Assembly (NCBI GenBank): GCA_030019485.1
Contig: JASEEW010000128.1
Span: 1-5,010 of the forward strand
Length of the DNA stretch: 5,010 nucleotides
DNA from: Thermoplasmatales archaeon
GTDB lineage: Archaea; Thermoplasmatota; JASEFT01; JAUWIS01
Reading direction: 5' to 3'
A program made the position numbers and the translations under genes. The notes under the pieces are model-generated. The model was not told where the DNA came from. It worked only from the letters and a program-made list of their open reading frames with translations, and made no database searches. This document shows, piece after piece, positions 1-4,764 of the stretch (positions are counted from its first letter, which is position 1; each line of letters begins with the position of its first letter).

Positions 1-2
1 AC

Positions 3-39
3 ATCCGACAGAAAAATCCAAAAGGATTTTTCTTAGGAT
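3..39. repeat. Left array hairpin L1
   Basis: A perfect 9-bp inverted repeat (GAAAAATCC at 11-19, GGATTTTTC at 24-32) encloses an AAAA loop. An outer ATCC/GGAT pair (3-6 with 36-39) can extend the stem across a small internal loop. It is the first of three abutting hairpins upstream of the SRP RNA. It lacks the GGAATT core of L2 and of the right-hand array, so its membership of that family is doubtful. It could also be the 3' end structure or terminator of a gene lying left of the window. Confidence 0.6.
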
Positions 40-70
40 ATGAGGAATTGTCTGTGACAATTCCGAAATA
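39..70. repeat. Left array hairpin L2, related to the right-hand hairpins
   Basis: A perfect 9-bp inverted repeat (GGAATTGTC at 44-52, GACAATTCC at 56-64) has a 3-nt loop TGT. This is the same plan as hairpins R1 and R2 downstream of the SRP RNA: a GGAATT start, two variable bases, a closing C-G pair, a 3-nt loop and a return through AATTCC. The 3' arm is followed by an extra G (65), as in R3 and R4 where TTCC is followed by GTAA, so L2 looks like a minus-orientation copy with a decayed outer stem (TAT 39-41 with ATA 68-70). Confidence 0.65.
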
Positions 71-91
71 TTTTTCTTTTTCTTTAGAAAA
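66..91 (+). promoter_or_regulatory. Possible promoter region of the SRP RNA gene
   Basis: A highly expressed archaeal RNA gene should have a TATA/BRE promoter about 25 bp upstream of its start. Two weak candidates are visible: AAATATTTTT at 66-75, which is rather far from 111 unless transcription starts near 97, and CTTTAGAAA at 82-90, which is well placed but a poor match. Both lie inside hairpins L2-L3. Neither is convincing by sequence alone. Confidence 0.25.
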
Positions 92-99
92 AGAAAAAT
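70..99. repeat. Left array hairpin L3, long A/T stem next to the SRP RNA
   Basis: Pyrimidine arm TTTTTCTTTTTC (71-82) and purine arm GAAAAAGAAAAA (87-98) are perfect reverse complements around a TTTA loop; A70-T99 makes a thirteenth pair. Each arm is itself a repeated T5C or GA5 unit. It ends 11 nt before the first paired base of the SRP RNA, in the position where that gene's promoter should lie. Its stem sequence is unlike the GGAATT family. Confidence 0.6.
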
Positions 100-110
100 G
101 CTGGGCGAGA

Positions 111-430
111 GATGTCAGGCTAGACCGGGGTGCTTGGCGTACCCTGTAACCTGCAATATCGTCAACAGCAGGGGCTGAAGTTCAGGGGCGGCGCCCTTGA
201 TTTGTGGTTCTGAGCCAGATGCCGACTATGAGATTTCGTCCCTCGGGATTGGGGGCGACATTTAAGTACAACCGGAGGGTTGCACACTTGTCTTTGCCAA
301 GGGAAACAGGTCAGGTCCGGAAGGAAGCAGCCCTACCTTGGACTACCGATGCTCGCGGGGTCGCGGAATTGAGAAAGCATTTGGATAATCAGCCCCAGGT
401 CAGACGTCCACCCTGAATGTGTCTGACATC
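111..430 (+). ncRNA. Signal recognition particle 7S RNA (archaeal type)
   Basis: This is the RNA scaffold of the signal recognition particle, which binds SRP54 and SRP19 and targets secretory and membrane proteins to the membrane. The clearest mark is the helix 8 core at 308-333: AGGTCAGGTCCGGAAGGAAG followed by CAGCCC, with the GGAA tetraloop at 319-322 and the conserved internal-loop bases that bind the SRP54 M domain. Helix 6 is seen as CAACC (269-273) and GGTTG (278-282) around a GGAG (GNAR-type) tetraloop at 274-277, extended by AAGT/ACTT (264-267 with 286-289); this is the SRP19 contact. The Alu-domain motif TGTAAC is at 145-150. The ends are set by a perfect 8-bp helix 1, GATGTCAG (111-118) with CTGACATC (423-430), a helix found in archaeal SRP RNAs. 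The length of about 320 nt suits an archaeal 7S RNA. Exact transcript ends may differ by a few bases. Hairpin arrays abut it on both sides. Confidence 0.94.
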
Positions 431-432
431 CG

Positions 433-442
433 CTAAATTTTA
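433..442 (+). promoter_or_regulatory. Possible TATA-like element for the mevalonate kinase operon
   Basis: CTAAATTTTA is the only A/T-rich run between the SRP RNA and the mevalonate kinase gene that resembles an archaeal TATA box. If used, transcription would start near 465 and the leader would carry hairpins R2-R4. The match is weak, and the same bases form the outer stem of hairpin R1. Read-through from the SRP RNA promoter is an alternative. Confidence 0.2.
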
Positions 443-470
443 CGGAATTCACAGGGTGAATTCCTAAAAT
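437..470. repeat. Right array hairpin R1 (plus orientation, bulged C)
   Basis: Arms 437-452 and 456-470 form 15 base pairs around a 3-nt loop (AGG, 453-455). The inner stem is GGAATTCAC/GTGAATTCC and the outer stem ATTTTA/TAAAAT. The only unpaired stem base is C443, giving TTACGGAA on the 5' arm against TTCCTAA on the 3' arm. It starts 6 nt after the last SRP RNA base pair and shares AT (469-470) with R2. Confidence 0.85.
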
Positions 471-502
471 CTTACGGAATTTTCAGAGAAAATTCCTAAG
501 AT
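469..502. repeat. Right array hairpin R2 (plus orientation, bulged C)
   Basis: Arms 469-484 and 488-502 form 15 base pairs around a 3-nt loop (AGA, 485-487). The inner stem is GGAATTTTC/GAAAATTCC and the outer stem ATCTTA/TAAGAT, with C475 bulged exactly as in R1. Compared with R1, the outer T-A pair has become C-G and inner pairs have changed on both arms, so pairing is kept while sequence varies. AT (501-502) is shared with R3. Confidence 0.85.
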
Positions 503-536
503 GTTAGGAAAAGGGTCTCACACTTTTCCGTAACAT
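501..536. repeat. Right array hairpin R3 (minus orientation, bulged G)
   Basis: Arms 501-513 (ATGTTAGGAAAAG) and 523-536 (CTTTTCCGTAACAT) form 13 base pairs around a 9-nt loop (514-522). The bulged base is now G530 on the 3' arm, so the DNA unit reads as the reverse complement of the R1/R2 type. The outer pair at the variable position is G-C. AT (535-536) is shared with R4, and the junction TAACATGTTA (531-540) is a perfect palindrome. Confidence 0.82.
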
Positions 537-566
537 GTTAGGAAAAACGTAAACGGTTTTCCGTAA
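535..566. repeat. Right array hairpin R4 (minus orientation, bulged G)
   Basis: TTAGGAAAA (538-546) pairs with TTTTCCGTAA (557-566) with G563 bulged, as in R3. After an A547/G556 mismatch, CG (548-549) pairs with CG (554-555) around a TAAA loop. The outer AT-G is no longer matched on the right, so the last unit is slightly degenerate. It ends 6 nt before the ribosome binding site of mevalonate kinase, so it would lie in that gene's leader. Confidence 0.75.
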
Positions 567-572
567 TAACAA

Positions 573-579
573 AGGTGAT
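573..579 (+). promoter_or_regulatory. Ribosome binding site that decides the mevalonate kinase start
   Basis: AGGTGAT matches seven consecutive bases of the complement of the usual 16S 3' end (GATCACCTCC). It leaves 3 nt before ATG at 583 and none before the in-frame TTG at 580, so ATG 583 is the preferred start. Confidence 0.75.
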
Positions 580-582
580 TTG

Positions 583-1500
583 ATGACAGGAAAAGGAATA
601 GGTTTCGGAAAGGTGATTCTGTTCAATGAGCATTTCGTTGTATATGGCATACCAGCGATTGCCTCTGCAATTGGCATGAAAACCGTTGCATCTATTGAAC
701 AGGCTGAAAAACTAACCATGGTTGATAATAGAAAGGAAACACCTGGATACAAGAAAGAAAAGCTGGAGCAGCAGAAAGATTCATTAAAAAGGATAATTGA
801 TGCTGCTGGTGTTGATACCAAAAATATAAAGATTCTGCTTGAAGGTGATTTGGTTGCGTCAAGTGGCATTGGGGCATCAGCCGCATCCTGTGTTGCGATT
901 GCAAGAGCCCTGTCAGACTGCTTCAATTTAGGGTTTTCTGATGAAAAAATAAATGGGATAGCATACGAGGGAGAGAAAGGTTATCATGGAACACCATCAG
1001 GTATTGATAATACGGTGGCAACATATGGTGGTCTTGTGTGGTTCAAAAAAGACAAAACAAACATTATTGAAAGATTGAAACTGCAAAAACCGGTGGAGAT
1101 AGTTATAGGAAATACTGGGATTGTTGCAGATACAAGCAGGGTTGTAGCAGGTGTCAGGGAGAGAAAAAATAAAAATCCTGAAAAATATAATAAGATTTTC
1201 AATGAGGCTGAAAAACTTGCTTATGATGCAAGGAAAGCTTTAGGAGCATTTGATCTGAAAACTGTGGGCACATTAATGAATGAAAATCATAGACTGCTGC
1301 AGGAAATAGGTGTTTCATGCAAAGAACTTGATTTCCTTGTTAATCTGGCAAGGGATAACGGCGCGTATGGTGCGAAACTCACTGGTGGCGGAGCAGGTGG
1401 GAATATGATTGCATTAACCCCCAGGAAAGAGTTACAGGAAGGGGTTGCGTCTGCTATGGAAAAGGAAGGGTTTAAGGTAATTAGAACAACGATAGGGTGA
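583..1500 (+). CDS. mvk: Mevalonate kinase (GHMP kinase family)
   Basis: Cytoplasmic enzyme that transfers the ATP gamma-phosphate to mevalonate, giving mevalonate 5-phosphate in isoprenoid lipid synthesis. The 305-residue product has the three GHMP kinase motifs: an N-terminal segment GKVILFNEHFVVYG (9-22), the ATP phosphate loop ASSGIGASAA (92-101), and the C-terminal glycine-rich motif KLTGGGAGG (265-273). GTPSGIDNTVATYGG (136-150) is the mevalonate kinase signature and carries the likely catalytic Asp142. Length is normal for archaeal members. Motif 1 has Asn15 and Phe18 where the textbook form is LFGEHAVVYG, and motif 2 has GIGASAA rather than GLGSSAA. ATG at 583 is preferred to TTG at 580 because of the ribosome binding site. 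The UbiD-family gene starts 6 nt after the stop, so the two are almost certainly co-transcribed. A different GHMP kinase specificity, such as mevalonate 3-kinase, is possible but less likely with this signature and neighbour. Confidence 0.92.
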   Translation: MTGKGIGFGKVILFNEHFVVYGIPAIASAIGMKTVASIEQAEKLTMVDNRKETPGYKKEKLEQQKDSLKRIIDAAGVDTKNIKILLEGDLVASSGIGASAASCVAIARALSDCFNLGFSDEKINGIAYEGEKGYHGTPSGIDNTVATYGGLVWFKKDKTNIIERLKLQKPVEIVIGNTGIVADTSRVVAGVRERKNKNPEKYNKIFNEAEKLAYDARKALGAFDLKTVGTLMNENHRLLQEIGVSCKELDFLVNLARDNGAYGAKLTGGGAGGNMIALTPRKELQEGVASAMEKEGFKVIRTTIG

Positions 1501-1506
1501 GAGAAT

Positions 1507-2778
1507 ATGAGAGAACTTATTGAGGTCTTGGATGAAAAGGGGCTTTTGATAAGGGTCAAGAAACCCGTGGATGTAAAATATGAGACAGCGACAATAATGA
1601 AAATGCTGGATGGGGAGCCAATTTTGTTTGAAAAGGTTAAAGGTTTCTCCATGCCTGTTGTTGCAAATGTTTGTTCCACAAGGGAATTGATTGCATTAGG
1701 GCTCGGTGTAAAAAAGAATGAAATCATAAGCAATCTGGCAGATGCTATTGACAATCCAAAAGAGCCGGAAACGATTAAAGCAAAGGATTATGAGGAAATC
1801 ATTCCTGATCTAACAAAAATTCCTATCTTAACATATTATCCATCCGACGGCGGTCCATATATTGCATCAGGTGTTATCATAGCAAATGACAAGGAACTTG
1901 GGCTTAACGCATCATACCATAGGATGATGGTTATAGGAAAAGACAGGATTGTTATGAGAATACTCCCGCGTCATTTCAACACGTTTCTTGAAAGGGGAAA
2001 CAAATGGTTCGCTATCTGCATAGGAAACCCTATGTCCGTGATGGTTGCTGCGGCTGTTTCTGCAGAGATTGGGAAATCTGAGATTGGTATTGCAAATGCT
2101 TTGAAGGAAACAAATCTGATTGAAGTTGGTGGGCATAAGGTACCGGAAGCGGAGATAGTTATGATTGCAGAAATTACAAATGAAATGCATGATGAAGGGC
2201 CTTTCCTTGACTTGACAGAGACACCAGATATTGTTAGAAAACAGAGGGTGGCGAAGATAAAGAAAATCTTTACAAAAAAGGATCCTGTCTTTCATGCGCT
2301 TCTGCCAGGTGGATTGGAGCATAAAATACTCATGGGTATGCCCAGGGAGCCGACAATATTCAGGGAGGTAAGCAAGGTTTGCGAATGCAAAGACGTTCTT
2401 ATCACACCAGGGGGATGCTCCTGGCTCCATGCCGCGGTAAGCATAAAAAAGAAAAAATCGGATGATGGTAGAAAGGCGATAGAGGCAGCATTCAGAGGGC
2501 ATAAATCAATGAAGCATGTATGGGTTGTTGATGATGACATAAACATACACAACCCAGACGAAATAGAATGGGCCATGGCAACAAGATTTCAGGGCGATAA
2601 GGATATGATAGTAATGCAAAAGCAGAAAGGCTCATCGCTTGACCCTTCATCAAACCTTGAAACAGGGGAAACAACGAAAATTGGTTTTGATTTGACAATA
2701 CCATCTGACAGGAATCCAAAGGATTTCAAAAAACTGCCGTTGCCGATGAAGTTGAGGGTTGAGGATTATGTGGAATGA
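1507..2778 (+). CDS. UbiD-family decarboxylase, probably anhydromevalonate phosphate decarboxylase
   Basis: UbiD-family enzymes are non-oxidative decarboxylases that use prenylated FMN. The 423-residue product matches the family throughout: GGPYIASGV (115-123); NASYHR (134-139) with the likely catalytic Arg139; AEITNE (221-226) leading to EGPFLDLTE (230-238), with Glu222 and Glu230 as candidate acidic residues; LPGGLEHKILMG (266-277); and VVDDDINIHNPDEIEWAMAT (340-359), the conserved cofactor-domain segment ending in an ATR motif. In the archaeal mevalonate pathway a UbiD homologue decarboxylates trans-anhydromevalonate 5-phosphate to isopentenyl phosphate. Being 6 nt downstream of mevalonate kinase makes that role the best inference; UbiD proper (4-hydroxy-3-polyprenylbenzoate decarboxylase) is the alternative that homology alone would suggest. 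The cofactor needs a UbiX-type prenyltransferase encoded elsewhere. Start at ATG 1507 is supported by GGTGA (1496-1500), which overlaps the preceding stop codon. Confidence 0.9.
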   Translation: MRELIEVLDEKGLLIRVKKPVDVKYETATIMKMLDGEPILFEKVKGFSMPVVANVCSTRELIALGLGVKKNEIISNLADAIDNPKEPETIKAKDYEEIIPDLTKIPILTYYPSDGGPYIASGVIIANDKELGLNASYHRMMVIGKDRIVMRILPRHFNTFLERGNKWFAICIGNPMSVMVAAAVSAEIGKSEIGIANALKETNLIEVGGHKVPEAEIVMIAEITNEMHDEGPFLDLTETPDIVRKQRVAKIKKIFTKKDPVFHALLPGGLEHKILMGMPREPTIFREVSKVCECKDVLITPGGCSWLHAAVSIKKKKSDDGRKAIEAAFRGHKSMKHVWVVDDDINIHNPDEIEWAMATRFQGDKDMIVMQKQKGSSLDPSSNLETGETTKIGFDLTIPSDRNPKDFKKLPLPMKLRVEDYVE

Positions 2779-2784
2779 AGAAAA

Positions 2785-4314
2785 ATGAAAGAAGTAAAAT
2801 TCACAGGAAGTGTTTTCCTAATTATCATAATGATTTTGAGTGTTCTGGGCAGCGCAGTAAGTGTTGAGGTCGAAGCTGAGCCTGTTGCTAAAAGTCCTGC
2901 AAATGGGCTTACGCAGCATGAGCCGATTTATATAGATGGGGATGATGATTTTACATCTGCAAATGGTGTGACCTCCGGATCAGGCACCGCAAGCGACCCG
3001 TACATCATAGAAAATTGGGATATAAATGCGAGTAGCGCGGTCGGGATAGAAATTAGAAATGCAGATGCGCATTTTATCATTAGGCATTGTGAGATTCATG
3101 ACGGAATAAACAATTATAATGGTGGTATTAATCTTTGGAATGCTTCTCATGGGATTATTGATAGTATAACCTCATATCGCAACCATTGCGGCGTTTTTGT
3201 AGGGAAAGTTTCAAATAATAAAATTAGCAACTCCATCACATATAACAACACATGGGGTATTTTTGTTGGTGGCTCCCAAAATATTGAAGTTAGTAAAAGT
3301 GTAGTGCATGATAACGTTCAGTATGGCTTATACTTTGAAAAATCTTCAGATGGAGAAGTACATTACTGTAACATTTACGACAATGTGGAGTACGGTATTT
3401 ATAATTATGACATCGAGCCTAAATATCTCGTTGACGCGATCAACTGTTGGTGGGGCTCTTCAAGCGGTCCAAGTGGCAAGGGCCCCGGAAATGGGGATGC
3501 TGTGAGTAGCAATGTGCGGTATATCCCATGGTTAACGGAGTCTGTTGAGGAGGCAGGATGGCAGATCCATGAGAATATAATACCAACTGTAGCGATAAAT
3601 TCTCCGAACAGTGGCGAGATTGTCAGCGACACAATATCTATTTCGGGCACTGCTTCGGATTCAGATGGTACGGTTCAAAAAGTTCAGGTAAAGATAGATG
3701 GTAGCAACTGGGCAGATGCTTCCGGCACAACTTCCTGGTCATATTCTTGGGATACAACAACAGTCTCTGAAGGCAATCATACAATCTACGCAAGAAGTTA
3801 TGACGGCGAAGATTACTCAACTATTGTTTCTGTCACAGTTACTGTTAGTCAGGTTAGCCAAGCATTAGATACAGATGGAGACGGCATGCCTGACACTTGG
3901 GAAAATATGTACGGATTGAATCCTAAGGATGCTGGTGATGCAACTCTTGATGCTGATGGGGATGGCTATACAAATCTTCAAGAATACCAGAAAGGCACAG
4001 ACCCAACAGATGCCACAAGTTATCCGATAGAGAAGGAAGAAATGCCAAAGTTAGGAACAACCAATATCATTTTGATTGTTGGCATAATCGCTGCAGTAAT
4101 AATTGTAGTCGCAGTAATTTTAGGAAGAAGAAAAATCTCAAAACCAGAGATTGAAAAACCAATACAAAAGGCTGGAGCACCTGCTCCAGAAGTGCCTGTC
4201 CCTCTGCTCCCTGTTTATTGTCCTAATTGCAAAACAACCTTTCAAGTTGAATCTAAAAAAAGACCTTTTAAAACTAAATGTCCCAACTGTGGAACAGAGG
4301 GTATGATCAGATGA
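2785..4314 (+). CDS. Secreted, membrane-anchored parallel beta-helix protein with cytoplasmic zinc ribbon
   Basis: The 509-residue protein has an N-terminal signal peptide (residues 1 to about 27, hydrophobic core 9-25). A right-handed parallel beta-helix of the NosD/pectate-lyase-like type follows (about 47-250), with short rungs such as GIFVGGSQNIEVSKS and the closing pattern WWGSSSGPSG...GDAV...PWL at 222-250. Next come an Ig-like beta domain (about 267-355), two calcium-binding TSP3-like repeats (DTDGDGMPD 362-370 and DADGDGYTNLQEY 389-401), one transmembrane helix (about 427-447) followed by basic GRRK, and a cytoplasmic zinc ribbon (CPNC at 479-482, CPNC at 499-502). It is therefore probably held in the membrane with its large domains outside. 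Substrate and role are unknown; a sugar-binding, adhesion or cell-surface role is only a guess, as no catalytic residues can be assigned. It starts 6 nt after the UbiD-family gene with no strong ribosome binding site (only GGAATGA at 2772-2778), so translation may be coupled. Confidence 0.87.
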   Translation: MKEVKFTGSVFLIIIMILSVLGSAVSVEVEAEPVAKSPANGLTQHEPIYIDGDDDFTSANGVTSGSGTASDPYIIENWDINASSAVGIEIRNADAHFIIRHCEIHDGINNYNGGINLWNASHGIIDSITSYRNHCGVFVGKVSNNKISNSITYNNTWGIFVGGSQNIEVSKSVVHDNVQYGLYFEKSSDGEVHYCNIYDNVEYGIYNYDIEPKYLVDAINCWWGSSSGPSGKGPGNGDAVSSNVRYIPWLTESVEEAGWQIHENIIPTVAINSPNSGEIVSDTISISGTASDSDGTVQKVQVKIDGSNWADASGTTSWSYSWDTTTVSEGNHTIYARSYDGEDYSTIVSVTVTVSQVSQALDTDGDGMPDTWENMYGLNPKDAGDATLDADGDGYTNLQEYQKGTDPTDATSYPIEKEEMPKLGTTNIILIVGIIAAVIIVVAVILGRRKISKPEIEKPIQKAGAPAPEVPVPLLPVYCPNCKTTFQVESKKRPFKTKCPNCGTEGMIR

Positions 4315-4320
4315 TGCATA

Positions 4321-4752
4321 TCAAAGGTTTTTGCTCATCCTATAAGCACCCTTTCCTATCCCATAATAATCTTTAATCAACCCATCAATCTTATACCTCT
4401 TTGACAGATAAAAATTTACTGCATCCATATTTTCTTTTGCAACCTCTAATGTTATGTTTTTCATTTTTAGTTTTTTTGCTTTTTCCTCCGCACTATTTAG
4501 CAATTTTTCTCCTATTCCTTTTTTCCTGTGTGCTGGATGAACGGCAAGCGAGATAATTCTTGCAGTGTTTTTATGAAAAGATGCTATAATATACCCAGCA
4601 ATTTTTTTATTTTCCTCAAAAACTGCTGAATAGTTATTCTGATTTTCTAAAAGATAAAGGATGAATTCCTCGCTGTATCTTTCCTTTTTGAAGCAGAGCT
4701 TCTCAATCCTGCATATTTCATCCAAATCCTGAATTGTAGCGGTTCTTATCAT
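4321..4752 (-). CDS. RimI-like GNAT N-acetyltransferase
   Basis: A 143-residue single-domain GNAT protein, expected to transfer acetyl from acetyl-CoA to an amine. Motif A is clear: IISLAVHPAHRKKGIGEKLL (67-86), with the pyrophosphate-binding loop R76-K-K-G-I-G81. The C-terminal half follows the RimI pattern: LEVAKENMDAVNFY (102-115), then a YY pair (129-130) and a closing AYRMS. The N-terminal IEKLCF (16-21) also fits RimI/Ard1-type N-terminal acetyltransferases. The usual GF after the FY segment is RY here. The substrate, whether ribosomal protein S18-like, general protein N-termini or a small molecule, cannot be read from sequence. The start (ATG at 4752) lies 12 nt after the stop of the broken HicB-like gene on the same strand and has no visible Shine-Dalgarno sequence. 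Its stop is 6 nt from that of the beta-helix gene. Confidence 0.87.
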   Translation of the reverse strand: MIRTATIQDLDEICRIEKLCFKKERYSEEFILYLLENQNNYSAVFEENKKIAGYIIASFHKNTARIISLAVHPAHRKKGIGEKLLNSAEEKAKKLKMKNITLEVAKENMDAVNFYLSKRYKIDGLIKDYYGIGKGAYRMSKNL

Positions 4753-4764
4753 AATAATTTCATT

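Noticed and set aside
204..416. A 70-codon + strand open frame
   Set aside because: It lies wholly inside the SRP RNA, crosses the helix 6 and helix 8 motifs, and has no ribosome binding site or recognisable domain.
437..470. Intrinsic terminator for the SRP RNA
   Set aside because: The stem is A/T-rich and not followed by a T run, archaeal termination relies mainly on T tracts, and four such stems in a row are more than a terminator needs.
437..566. CRISPR array, suggested by the 32-34 bp period
   Set aside because: There are no identical repeats separated by unique spacers; each unit is itself an inverted repeat and the units differ along their length.
580..582. TTG as start codon of mevalonate kinase
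   Set aside because: It directly abuts the AGGTGAT ribosome binding site with no spacer; ATG three bases later is better placed.
504..926. A 140-codon - strand open frame over the hairpins and the start of mevalonate kinase
   Set aside because: It is antisense to a gene with clear GHMP kinase motifs, and its product is a low-complexity Ser/Phe/Pro-rich sequence typical of a shadow frame.
1912..2502. A 196-codon - strand open frame inside the UbiD-family gene
   Set aside because: The + strand carries conserved UbiD-family motifs along its length; the antisense product resembles no family I recognise.
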